DNA of 64,000 nt. Origin: Snuella lapsa. Its GTDB lineage: Bacteria; Bacteroidota; Bacteroidia; Flavobacteriales; Flavobacteriaceae. Below the pieces are notes generated by a model. It worked only from the letters and a program-made list of their open reading frames with translations, ran no database searches and had not been told where the DNA came from. The position numbers and the translations under genes were made by a program. Positions within the stretch are counted from its first letter, which is position 1, and every line of letters starts with the position of its first letter. This document shows, piece by piece, positions 6,593 to 14,812 of the stretch. Where the stretch lies: the NCBI RefSeq assembly GCF_039539345.1, contig NZ_BAABCY010000036.1, positions 62,001 to 126,000 of the forward strand, read 5' to 3'.

Positions 6593-7630
6593 TTACTGCT
6601 TCTCATAATACGCCTGATACGAGCCACTAGTCACATGGTTTAACCATGTCTCATTTTGCAGATACCAATCAATGGTTTTGCTTAAGCCTTCTTCAAAAGA
6701 GACCGACGGTTGCCACCCTAATTCTTTTTTAATCTTTGAGGCATCGATAGCATATCGCAAATCATGCCCTGGACGATCTTTTACAAAAGTAATAAGCCCT
6801 TTTGAAGTTCCCAAAGGGCGTCCCAGTTTTAAATCCATCTGCTCACATAACAACGTTACCAAATCGATGTTCTTCCATTCATTAAAGCCTCCAATATTAT
6901 AAGTTTCTTTAAGTTTTCCTTTATGAAAAATCAAATCGATGGCTTTAGCATGATCCATAACATACAACCAATCCCTGGTATAATTTCCATCGCCATATAC
7001 CGGTAGCGGTTTATTATTGACTATATTATTGATGAACAGCGGAATTAACTTTTCAGGAAATTGATGGGGTCCATAGTTATTGGAACAATTTGAAATCACA
7101 TAAGGTAAGCCATAGGTTTCTCCATAAGCCCTCACAAAATGATCGGAACTCGCTTTTGATGCTGAATATGGTGAATTGGGATCATACGAAGTCTTTTCAG
7201 TAAACAACCCTGTTGCCCCTAATGTTCCGTAAACTTCATCTGTGCTTATATGATAAAACAATTTTCCATTAAAATCATCACCCCATAAGACTTTAGCGGC
7301 ATTCAATAAGTTTACTGTCCCGATAATATTTGTTTTTACAAACGCCAATGGGTCACTAATGGAGCGATCGACATGCGATTCTGCAGCTAAATGAATGACG
7401 GCATCGAATTGTTGTTCTTTGAAAAGCCTATCGACAAAGGCTCCATCTGTTATATCGCCTTTAATGAACCTATAGTTTTGCTGATGCTCGACATCTTTGA
7501 GGTTCTCCAAATTACCAGCATAGGTTAGGGCATCTAGATTAAAAACAGTGTGATTAGGATAGGTGTTTACAAACAATCTAACCACATGAGATCCTATAAA
7601 CCCAGCGCCACCAGTTATTAAAAGCGTCAT
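6593..7630 (-). CDS. rmlB: dTDP-glucose 4,6-dehydratase
   Basis: RmlB converts dTDP-glucose to dTDP-4-keto-6-deoxyglucose using tightly bound NAD+. It is an extended short-chain dehydrogenase of 345 aa. GGAGFIGSHVVR at ~6-17 binds NAD, HLAAESHVDRSI and HISTDEVYG carry family active-site residues, and YSASKASSDH holds the catalytic Tyr-x3-Lys. NNYGPHQFPEKLIP and the RPGHDLRYAID substrate-binding segment are intact. It begins 5 bp after the stop of the chain-length-like protein upstream, so the two are almost certainly co-transcribed. The 131-bp gap to the GIY-YIG unit holds no visible gene. Confidence 0.95.
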   Translation of the reverse strand: MTLLITGGAGFIGSHVVRLFVNTYPNHTVFNLDALTYAGNLENLKDVEHQQNYRFIKGDITDGAFVDRLFKEQQFDAVIHLAAESHVDRSISDPLAFVKTNIIGTVNLLNAAKVLWGDDFNGKLFYHISTDEVYGTLGATGLFTEKTSYDPNSPYSASKASSDHFVRAYGETYGLPYVISNCSNNYGPHQFPEKLIPLFINNIVNNKPLPVYGDGNYTRDWLYVMDHAKAIDLIFHKGKLKETYNIGGFNEWKNIDLVTLLCEQMDLKLGRPLGTSKGLITFVKDRPGHDLRYAIDASKIKKELGWQPSVSFEEGLSKTIDWYLQNETWLNHVTSGSYQAYYEKQ

Positions 7631-7635
7631 AGCAT

Positions 7636-8712
7636 TTATATTCTATCTTTAAAACGATCTAAAAACCTCACAAATTCTCTTGTCAATAGCAAAACAAATG
7701 TTAAAAGTCCCAATAAAATAGCGTATTTTATTTTTTTGTTGATATCATAGCCTAATAACCTACTCGACGTATCTACCGTACCTGTATTCTCCTGACTGGA
7801 TACAAGCTCTATTATTTTGGATTTATCCTCTTTTTTTCGTTGGATCTCCACCAATTCCCTACGCAACCTCACATCATTCGTATACAGTTCGAATTCTTTC
7901 GTTACACTTTTATCTTCGGTATTGTCTATTCGAATGGTAGTTTGCGAACTGGCATCTGTCCCAACTTGTTGTTTTAATACTTCTTGGTAGACTCCTTGTA
8001 GGGCTTCAGACTTGGACAACGCCTCATTAATTGCATTTTCCTGACGTGTTAACTCCAACGAGTCCTTTCTCTTCTCTGCTTCAAAATAGGGTGTCCTATT
8101 AATACTCTCAATAATATTCGGAATGACATCCTTAAATACATTTTTGGATTTAGCTTTTAAGATAATCCGTTGTAAAGGGTTCTCAGAAGTCTTGGCACTC
8201 TCAATATAATCTTCGAATGTAATGGTTGAAGCCAACACAGAATCCAAGCTTTTTTTATACTTATCGAAACGCACCATTTCATCATTTTTAGTCGCAACCG
8301 ATTCCACCTCAAACCCAATAATACTTTCCAGTTTTTCTTCATTTTCAAGACCCAAAGAGGAACTTAAAGACGTAAAATCCCTTTCTCCAATCAGTTTGTT
8401 GTAATAATCTATTAAATTGTATAGATTTTCACCTGTTTTATAATTTTGCTTGACAATGGCAGTCGATTTATAAATAGGGGCAGACACTTGCTCTTTAGCC
8501 ATTCCCAATCCAAAACCAATTACAGTGGCTATAACAATCTTTAAGGCATGTTTTTTAACAAAAAACACCAACCATACAAAACCCAAAAACAAGGCGTTAA
8601 AAATCCTACCTATAAACTTAAAAAAACGATCGAATGCATTCCCTATAAGTTTAAATAATTGTCCCAAATCGACTTCTTCAGATTGCTGGGGTTGCGGCAA
8701 CTCTTTACTCAT
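7636..8712 (-). CDS. Wzz-like polysaccharide co-polymerase/chain-length determinant paralogue 1
   Basis: This 358-aa inner-membrane protein has the topology of polysaccharide co-polymerases: a membrane segment near residues 45-70, a long periplasmic helical region rich in Glu/Lys/Ser, and a second membrane segment near the C-terminus (about 328-345, IKYAILLGLLTFVLLLT). The cytoplasmic N-terminus carries SEEVDLGQLFKLIGNAFDRF, shared almost word for word with the protein at 11987-13078. Wzz-type proteins set the chain length of surface polysaccharides. That role is inferred from topology and from the neighbouring rmlB, 5 bp downstream. The typical proline-rich motif before the second membrane helix is not evident, so membership of the classical Wzz family is uncertain. 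Confidence 0.65.
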   Translation of the reverse strand: MSKELPQPQQSEEVDLGQLFKLIGNAFDRFFKFIGRIFNALFLGFVWLVFFVKKHALKIVIATVIGFGLGMAKEQVSAPIYKSTAIVKQNYKTGENLYNLIDYYNKLIGERDFTSLSSSLGLENEEKLESIIGFEVESVATKNDEMVRFDKYKKSLDSVLASTITFEDYIESAKTSENPLQRIILKAKSKNVFKDVIPNIIESINRTPYFEAEKRKDSLELTRQENAINEALSKSEALQGVYQEVLKQQVGTDASSQTTIRIDNTEDKSVTKEFELYTNDVRLRRELVEIQRKKEDKSKIIELVSSQENTGTVDTSSRLLGYDINKKIKYAILLGLLTFVLLLTREFVRFLDRFKDRI

Positions 8713-8724
8713 ACTTCTTTCTTT

Positions 8725-10413
8725 TTAATTAAAAATTTGTTCTAATATATTTCTGGTTATCACATAGGTTGGTTTAACTCCTGAAGTTCCTAAGCCTCCC
8801 GATGCCAGCGTACTTCCTGTTTCTAACGGGTTATCACTGGCATAATAGGCGTAACGTACTTTTACACTAGGACTGATGTTTCCTCTAATTTTTGAAGCTG
8901 CCTGAATGGCCTTATGGTAATGTGCACCTTCCATCTCCAGACCAATGACCTTCCAGGTAGAATTGTAAAAAAACTTTAAAATATCTCTGTTCTGCAAGGA
9001 AGTTCCCAAAACGGTAATCATAGTACCCTCATAAACATCCACGCCTTCACACTGGATATCCTCTTTCTTTAGTTCATTTTTAAAAGGGTAATTATCGGCT
9101 GTACCTTCAAAAATATGTGCAGACGGAATCATGATGTCACCCTTTTTACCTTCTAAAATACCTGCTTTCCCCATAATGGATATAGATTCTACATTCAGGT
9201 GGATCTTTTCACCATTAACTTCATAAGGTTTTAAAAGCTCGTCCATGGTTTCATAAGCTTGTTCCCCAAAGGCATAATCCATGACCAAAATAATCGGTTT
9301 TTCCGATTTTAGCAATGTTTCATCTACTTTAATATCTATTTTGGAAACATCGAACATACTGGAATCAAAAATCTGTACATCGATATTGGTTCCAGACGTA
9401 TCCTCAATATAACACATGCCCTTTAGCAAAGCTTCTTTTGTCACCTTTTCCCGAAGGTTTCCGTTTTCATTATGACTTAAAGCTTCGTACACTTCAAAAA
9501 CATCTTTCTTGGAAACCAATGTTTTTAATGCATTGGGCGCAAACAAGGTATTCATCACACTATGCATATTGGCACTAATAATGTGGATAGGGCGCTTTAA
9601 TATACTTTTTTTATAAAGTACATCTTTAATAGCATCCGCCCAAATTTCACCATGAATGTGGTGACCTATACGCTCCCGCAACATAGGGCTAAACATAACG
9701 GTACGTTTATCGTTATGCAACTGTTCTTCAATGGCTAATTTCCCCAACCAATATACAATATGAAGAAACCGTTCGGGCTGAGATTTCGTAGCAAATTTCG
9801 AATATACTGCACTTATTTCATTAAAGGTTCTTCCTAAAATACTGGCGGTATGTGTTATGGCTATTTCTCTTGCCTCTTGTGTTAGCTTCTTAGTATCTAA
9901 AACTACTTTTTCTAATTTCTTCCAATCACGCGTAGTCGTTCCTGCCTCATCTATTAGCACGCGGTTACTTATTTTATGGGACTCTACAAACAAAAAAGTA
10001 AGATGCGTTAGAATATCATAGATCTCCGAGCGCCCCCGGGTAATCTCAATATTCATTTGCTCAGCATCAATTCTATAACAGTTACGGCGTCTCTTTTCTG
10101 GAATAATGGGTTTAAAATGTGATTTGCTATAACCTTCGTCACTTGTTAAATTGATGAACCGACATTCCTCAATGCCTCTTGGCAATCTATCAATTACATA
10201 AAGAAGCCCCTCTAATTCTGCTTTTTGATCACCTATAGAACCATATATTTCAGGACGTAATAGCAATAAAGACTCTCGTAAAGTTTCACCCGAAATCCCC
10301 ATAGGCTTATAAAAGCCCCTGTTAAACAAATGGCGCATGGTTATATACATCCTTTCAATGGCACTGGAGCTCTCTTGTGCCCGTGTTCTGTCATGATGTT
10401 CCTGATTGCCCAT
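8725..10413 (-). CDS. DUF6909-family protein with nucleoside-phosphorylase-like C-terminal features
   Basis: This 562-aa cytoplasmic protein has no signal peptide and is of a Bacteroidota-conserved family I recognise as DUF6909. Its biochemical role is not established. The N-terminal ~230 residues are helical (ERMYITMRHLFNRGFYKPMG, then IDAEQMNIEITRGRSEIYDIL). The C-terminal half contains ILVMDYAFGEQAYETMDELL and, near 505-520, IGLEMEGAHYHKAIQAA. The latter resembles the MEG ribose-binding motif of nucleoside phosphorylases and AMP nucleosidase. A glycine-rich LASGGLGTSGVKPTYV stretch precedes the end. It is 12 bp upstream of the chain-length paralogue 1 and 39 bp downstream of the GH3 gene, so it is operonic with them. 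A nucleotide-processing role is a guess. Confidence 0.6.
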   Translation of the reverse strand: MGNQEHHDRTRAQESSSAIERMYITMRHLFNRGFYKPMGISGETLRESLLLLRPEIYGSIGDQKAELEGLLYVIDRLPRGIEECRFINLTSDEGYSKSHFKPIIPEKRRRNCYRIDAEQMNIEITRGRSEIYDILTHLTFLFVESHKISNRVLIDEAGTTTRDWKKLEKVVLDTKKLTQEAREIAITHTASILGRTFNEISAVYSKFATKSQPERFLHIVYWLGKLAIEEQLHNDKRTVMFSPMLRERIGHHIHGEIWADAIKDVLYKKSILKRPIHIISANMHSVMNTLFAPNALKTLVSKKDVFEVYEALSHNENGNLREKVTKEALLKGMCYIEDTSGTNIDVQIFDSSMFDVSKIDIKVDETLLKSEKPIILVMDYAFGEQAYETMDELLKPYEVNGEKIHLNVESISIMGKAGILEGKKGDIMIPSAHIFEGTADNYPFKNELKKEDIQCEGVDVYEGTMITVLGTSLQNRDILKFFYNSTWKVIGLEMEGAHYHKAIQAASKIRGNISPSVKVRYAYYASDNPLETGSTLASGGLGTSGVKPTYVITRNILEQIFN

Positions 10414-10452
10414 TTGTCTTCTTTTTCGGATGCAAAGATAGCATTATTTCAC

Positions 10453-11946
10453 TTAAACTAACTGCGAAAAACCATCAACTATTTTCCTGTCGTTGGACAG
10501 TCGGGGCACCTTATTTTGTCCTCCTAATTTCCCAACAGATTTCATATAATCTTGAAAACCATCTTTTTTCACTTTGGTAATTTTAAGTGACTGCAATACT
10601 TTTCCTTGTATCAAATCGAAATAATAACTGTTTTGCTTTTGGAGGGACACGTCAATTTTTTTTGCAAATGCCTGTATATCCTCCGGTTCATTTTCAAACT
10701 CTACAAACCATTCGTGATAAGGCAACCCTGTTGGAGGGTTTATTTGTGGCGCCACTGTAAATTCTGAAACACGAACCGATGTATCTATAATAGCTTCCTG
10801 AATGGCTTGCTCTACTTCCTTCCCAATAACATGCTCTCCAAAAGCGGATATAAAATGCTTGATGCGCCCTGAAACGATAACACGATAAGGTTTTATTGAA
10901 GTAAACTCTACGGTATCTCCAATACTATAGGCCCAAAGTCCCGCATTGGTAGAAATGATCATGACGTAATTAACACCCAACTCCACATCTTTAATTGTAA
11001 TCCGCTTAGGGGAATCATCGTAAAATTCATCTGCCCTTATAAACTCATAAAAAATACCAGAATTTAACTGCAACAGCATACCTCTTTCATTTTGTTTATC
11101 CTGAAAAGCAAAGAATCCTTCACTGGCAGGATACAGCTCAATGCTATCGACTGGGCGTCCGATAAGGTTTTCAAATTTGGCACGATAAGGCTCGTAGTTT
11201 ACACCACCGAAAATGAACAAATTAAAGTTTTTAAAGACCTCTCCTACTTTCTTTCCTGTTTTCTTTTGTAATTTTTCAAAATACATCTGCACCCAAGACG
11301 GTATCCCGGAGATTACCGTCATATCTTCTAGTAAAGTTTCTTCCACAATAGCGTCCACCTTAGTTTCCCAATCTTCTATGCAGTTGGTTTCCCAAGAGGG
11401 CAACCTGTTCTTTTGAAGGTACTTGGGAACATAATGCGCCACGATCCCCGACAGGCGTCCAAGCTGAATCCCATTTTGTTCTTTAAGTATGGGACTGCCT
11501 TGTAAAAAAATCATTTTTCCATCCACAAAGCGGCTATTCCCGGTTTCGTGAATATACATCAAAATAGCATTTCTGGCTGCTTCAACATGACTGGGCATGC
11601 TTTCTTTAGTAATCGGAATATATTTTGCCCCAGAAGTTGTACCCGATGTTTTTGCAAAGTACAGAGGCTTGCCTGGCCAAAGCACGTTTGATTTACCCTC
11701 AACAACCAATTCTACATATGACTTCAAACCTTCATAATCTCTAACAGGCACACGTCTTACAAAATCTTCATAAGTGTTAATACTTATAAAGTCATGATCT
11801 TTTCCAAACTGAGTAGACACCGCTTTGGTTATTAATTCTTGAAAGACCTGTTCTTGTGTCTCAACAGGGGTATTGGCCCATTTACGAATGCGCTTATAGA
11901 TCTGTTTTGCAAATGGCTTTGCTAAAGCTGATTTTAATGATAGCAT
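10453..11946 (-). CDS. GH3-family acyl-adenylating protein
   Basis: This 497-aa protein belongs to the GH3 family of the ANL (acyl-/aryl-CoA and luciferase-like) adenylating superfamily. The ATP-binding signature is FAKTSGTTSGAKYIPIT at about 103-119. The later ELYPASEGFFAFQ and YSIGDTVEFTSIKPYRVIVSGR blocks match the A5 and A8 regions of the fold. Plant members conjugate amino acids to jasmonate or auxin. Bacterial members are common in Bacteroidota and their natural substrates are unknown, so the auxin name should not be taken literally. The gene lies between the two chain-length paralogues and is co-oriented with tight spacing (40 bp on each side), which suggests activity on an acyl or amino-acid substituent of an envelope polymer, but this is inferred. 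Confidence 0.8.
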   Translation of the reverse strand: MLSLKSALAKPFAKQIYKRIRKWANTPVETQEQVFQELITKAVSTQFGKDHDFISINTYEDFVRRVPVRDYEGLKSYVELVVEGKSNVLWPGKPLYFAKTSGTTSGAKYIPITKESMPSHVEAARNAILMYIHETGNSRFVDGKMIFLQGSPILKEQNGIQLGRLSGIVAHYVPKYLQKNRLPSWETNCIEDWETKVDAIVEETLLEDMTVISGIPSWVQMYFEKLQKKTGKKVGEVFKNFNLFIFGGVNYEPYRAKFENLIGRPVDSIELYPASEGFFAFQDKQNERGMLLQLNSGIFYEFIRADEFYDDSPKRITIKDVELGVNYVMIISTNAGLWAYSIGDTVEFTSIKPYRVIVSGRIKHFISAFGEHVIGKEVEQAIQEAIIDTSVRVSEFTVAPQINPPTGLPYHEWFVEFENEPEDIQAFAKKIDVSLQKQNSYYFDLIQGKVLQSLKITKVKKDGFQDYMKSVGKLGGQNKVPRLSNDRKIVDGFSQLV

Positions 11947-11986
11947 TAATCAATTTTTTAGTTATGAAATCATATTGATTTCTAGG

Positions 11987-13078
11987 TTAAATTTCCTGTG
12001 GCCTTAAAATAGTTTCTGAATGAACAACTTCATAACGTCTTACAAAGGCTATTATTTGTTTACACATAAACACAACCACTAAAATGACAAAGGTTAAAAG
12101 TGGAAATATTAAGCAATATCTGTTCCAAATGTTCTTATCAATGAATCCTATTTCCTGAAAACTTGAAACACTATCAAAATAAGTGTCTTCTTCTATTTGC
12201 TGTGCCGATAATTTAGTTAACTCATTTCTTAATTCAAGTTCTTTGGATAGCAATTCGTATTCACGAGTATTGACGCGCTCTTGAACCAGCGACATTCCAT
12301 CCTTTAGGGTGATAGATCCCGTATTAGAATTGGATTCTGTTTGCATGACTTTAATATAAACCTTTTTAAGGGAATCTATCTGGTTTAAGGATTCTCCAAT
12401 ACGTGCTTTTTCTACAACTATTAACGAATCCCTTTTCTTCATTTTTTTTATAGAATAATTATTCGTGAAATTTGAATTTAAACCAGTCTCCAGAGACCTA
12501 AAAAGATCCTTTTTTAAAGACCTTACCTTAATTTCAAATAATGTGCCTCCGTAAATACTTCTATTCTCTATAAAATCATCAAATTGGATATTTTGTTGCC
12601 TTACACTATCTAGTTTCTTTATAAAACTCTCATATTGAAGAATTCGATCGTTTTCCGTTTCCGGTCCTGGGTTAATTTCAAATTCCAATAAAGTTTCGGC
12701 ATCTCTTTTTTCAATCTGAAATATTTCAGCAAGGCGCTTGTAATTTTTATCTTCAATCAAAGCATTATAATAATCAATGTTCGTTACCAGCTGGTATTTC
12801 GACTCGAAATAGGGCTTTACCAACATTTTTGAGGCATATACTTTACTGGACATTCGCTCTAATCCCAAGCCTAAAACAGCTGCAGTGACTATAGATATTC
12901 CTATAAGTTTATAATTGTCGATAATCTTTTTTACAATAAAGACGAAAACATATAAAATCGAATTAAAAATAGATTTTATAAAGTTGTAAAATCGGTCAAA
13001 AGCTTTTCCTATAAGCTTAAATAACTGTCCAAGGTCTACCTCTTCGGACGGTAATTGTTGTGGTGTTTCTCTATTCAT
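11987..13078 (-). CDS. Wzz-like polysaccharide co-polymerase/chain-length determinant paralogue 2
   Basis: This 363-aa paralogue of the protein at 7636-8712 shares the N-terminal SEEVDLGQLFKLIGKAFDRF stretch and the two-membrane-helix layout: about 40-70 (FVFIVKKIIDNYKLIGISIV) and about 320-340 (CLIFPLLTFVILVVVFM). The intervening periplasmic part is helical and charged, with MKKRDSLIVVEKARIGESLNQI equivalent to the RKDSLELTRQENAINEAL region of the paralogue. It is the first gene of the minus-strand unit that runs into GH3, DUF6909, paralogue 1 and rmlB. The upstream 210 bp (13079-13288) contain no gene and presumably the promoter, although no clear TAnnTTTG box was found. A role in controlling chain length of a rhamnose-containing polymer is inferred. 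Confidence 0.62.
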   Translation of the reverse strand: MNRETPQQLPSEEVDLGQLFKLIGKAFDRFYNFIKSIFNSILYVFVFIVKKIIDNYKLIGISIVTAAVLGLGLERMSSKVYASKMLVKPYFESKYQLVTNIDYYNALIEDKNYKRLAEIFQIEKRDAETLLEFEINPGPETENDRILQYESFIKKLDSVRQQNIQFDDFIENRSIYGGTLFEIKVRSLKKDLFRSLETGLNSNFTNNYSIKKMKKRDSLIVVEKARIGESLNQIDSLKKVYIKVMQTESNSNTGSITLKDGMSLVQERVNTREYELLSKELELRNELTKLSAQQIEEDTYFDSVSSFQEIGFIDKNIWNRYCLIFPLLTFVILVVVFMCKQIIAFVRRYEVVHSETILRPQEI

Positions 13079-13288
13079 TTTTTGGGTTAAATTGGTTAGG
13101 TTTGTTATTTGTTTTTACATATTAAAATCTTATAATATAATAAATATTTCCTTTCATTTTGTAAACAAGGTGTGCGATAAAAAAAATACGTGAAAAGGCT
13201 TTTTTGTATATATTCAGAGACAAACTACTGATTAAGATATTAACAATGGCACCTGTATCCAAAACGTGTTTTTGAATGTTTAACATGC

Positions 13289-14158
13289 TTATTCAAAATC
13301 TATAAAGTTGGTTGGGTTAATTGGATAGCCATCATTCCACAGTTCAAAATGCAGGTGTGGTCCGGTAGACAGTTCACCAGTATTACCAGCAGTTGCAATA
13401 ACCTCACCAGCCTTAACCAAATCGCCTTGTTCTTTAGTTAAAGATGCATTGTGTTTATATACCGATATTAAACCGTAGCTGTGCTCTAAAATAATAACAT
13501 ACCCTGTACTTGCCGTCCACTCCGAAAAAATAACCACACCATCTGCCGTCGCTTTTATTGGTGTATCTTTCTCTACTACCAAATCGACAGCATAATGTTT
13601 GTCCTCTAAATTATAGGGTTCACTAATAGTTCCTTTAACTGGGGGGAATAATACAAAATTTGCGGCTGATGTTGCCGACTCAAATAAATTGTATTTATCT
13701 TCTTTATCGACCTTTTCCCTTAACAACGAATCTTCTACAATTGGATTTAAATCGACTTCGCTTATTTCCAGTTTTACCGCCTCAACGATAGAATCTTTAT
13801 TAAAATCTAAAGCACTAACATCTCCTTTTAATACCTTTTTTATGGATTCGTAATAACGTTCGTTCATCGTAATAACTTGCTGTAACGAATCCGTTTTATA
13901 ATTTAACTCGGTGGCTTTCTTTTTTAAAGCTGTAGAGGAATAGCCAGGAATATATTCTCTAAGGGGGGTAAATGCAATTAATAAAGAGGTGGCTACTATA
14001 AAAAAAATAGTGATTAATGATGCAAATACAAAGACATTTAAGCGCGAAAGCTTAAATGAAAGACGTTCTTCGAAAGTGTCTTCATTTAGTATTACCAGCC
14101 TGTATTTAGCCAGCAACTTTCGCCTTATTCTTTTTTGGACTTTCTTTTTTTCCTTCAT
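13289..14158 (-). CDS. M23-family (LytM) zinc metallopeptidase, membrane anchored
   Basis: This 289-aa predicted peptidoglycan DD-endopeptidase or scaffold has a basic cytoplasmic N-terminus (KEKKKVQKRIRRKLLAK), one membrane helix at about 36-60 (VFVFASLITIFFIVATSLLIAF) and a coiled-coil-like stem to ~130. The C-terminal LytM domain contains HYAVDLV (the H-x3-D zinc ligands) and HLHFE (H-x-H). These three ligands plus the upstream His of VYKHNASL make a full catalytic set, so an active enzyme is likely rather than a degenerate scaffold. The family trims cross-links during growth or division. It is transcribed away from tatA with a ~120-bp divergent intergenic region. Confidence 0.88.
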   Translation of the reverse strand: MKEKKKVQKRIRRKLLAKYRLVILNEDTFEERLSFKLSRLNVFVFASLITIFFIVATSLLIAFTPLREYIPGYSSTALKKKATELNYKTDSLQQVITMNERYYESIKKVLKGDVSALDFNKDSIVEAVKLEISEVDLNPIVEDSLLREKVDKEDKYNLFESATSAANFVLFPPVKGTISEPYNLEDKHYAVDLVVEKDTPIKATADGVVIFSEWTASTGYVIILEHSYGLISVYKHNASLTKEQGDLVKAGEVIATAGNTGELSTGPHLHFELWNDGYPINPTNFIDFE

Positions 14159-14248
14159 TCGAATACAAAATTAAATAAAATTCTCGCAAGGCATATTTCT
14201 CTTTATGCTAAAGTTACACTTAAAACGAGTTTATTAAACTTTAATTAT

Positions 14249-14256
14249 TAACTTTG
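14249..14256 (+). promoter_or_regulatory. Candidate -7 box for tatA
   Basis: TAACTTTG matches the Bacteroidota TAnnTTTG -7 consensus and lies 20 bp before the chosen tatA ATG at 14277. No good -33 TTG is present at the expected distance. An upstream in-frame GTG overlaps this box, which argues that translation begins at 14277. Confidence 0.5.
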
Positions 14257-14276
14257 TGACATCAAATAAATACATT

Positions 14277-14471
14277 ATGAGTTTATATACGTTACCACTA
14301 GCGATTGGAGCCCCACAAATTATACTAATTGTGGTTGTTGTTTTATTATTATTTGGAGGAAAAAAAATACCGGAATTAATGCGTGGTTTAGGTAGCGGCA
14401 TTAAAGAATTTAAAGACGCTAGTAAAGAAGAAGGTTCCAAGAAACCATCTAAAGAAGATAACAAAGAATAA
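14277..14471 (+). CDS. tatA: Sec-independent protein translocase TatA/TatE
   Basis: This 64-aa TatA-type subunit of the twin-arginine translocon exports folded proteins. It has one N-terminal membrane helix (PQIILIVVVVLLLFGG), the conserved FGGKKIPELMRGLGSGIKEF hinge and amphipathic helix, and a short Lys/Ser/Glu-rich tail. The FG motif and the following Lys-Pro region are diagnostic. The start at ATG 14277 was chosen over an upstream in-frame GTG at 14256 because the latter overlaps a -7 box and would add residues before a clean MSLYTLPLAIGAPQ start. The gene is monocistronic, with a strong terminator 18 bp after its stop. No tatC is in the window. Confidence 0.92.
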   Translation: MSLYTLPLAIGAPQIILIVVVVLLLFGGKKIPELMRGLGSGIKEFKDASKEEGSKKPSKEDNKE

Positions 14472-14488
14472 AAAATATTCGCTTGTTT

Positions 14489-14529
14489 AAAACAAAAGCC
14501 AGCATGAAAATCATGCTGGCTTTTGTTTT
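14489..14529. terminator. Strong bidirectional terminator hairpin after tatA
   Basis: A perfect 19-bp stem with a 3-base loop spans 14489-14529 (core AAGCCAGCATGA / TCATGCTGGCTT), flanked by A- and T-tracts on both strands. It ends the tatA transcript. On the other strand it could stop transcription arriving from beyond the DUF4837 gene. Confidence 0.9.
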
Positions 14530-14559
14530 ATATACATCTACTCACAGCCATAAGAAAGA

Positions 14560-14792
14560 TTGACTAAAGACCGCTACGCTTTTAGATTTAAGAAATTTTA
14601 GACAGGTTTATTTTCAGTAAGTTAAAAAATTCTGTCTTTTTAAAAGAGGCTTTTATTCACGAAAAGATAAACTCTTTAAAAGGCTTCATGTTATGCAAAA
14701 AAGCAAAGTCCAAAGCATAGATATTCAATTTGTCTGCTATCTTTTGTCTGGCAGTGAAACGGTCTTGCTTTAAACGTTTTGGATGCTAATGA
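14560..14792. repeat. Dispersed intergenic repeat, copy A (233 bp)
   Basis: The 14530-14812 gap has no gene. It begins with TTGACTAAAGACCGCTACGC followed by TTTTAGAT and ends with TTTTGGATGCTAATGA. The same opening and closing words, with a shorter middle, occur at 37471-37570. The opening can pair CTAAA(A)GC with GCTTTTAG. The interior of this copy is longer and includes TTTAAAAGAGGCTTTT-like inverted AT-rich segments. No function is known. Confidence 0.55.
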
Positions 14793-14812
14793 CCTGCAGC
14801 ATAACAAAAGAT

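Noticed and set aside
10453..11946. Plant-like auxin conjugation enzyme acquired by transfer
   Set aside because: GH3-family proteins are common in Bacteroidota; the neighbours and composition look native.
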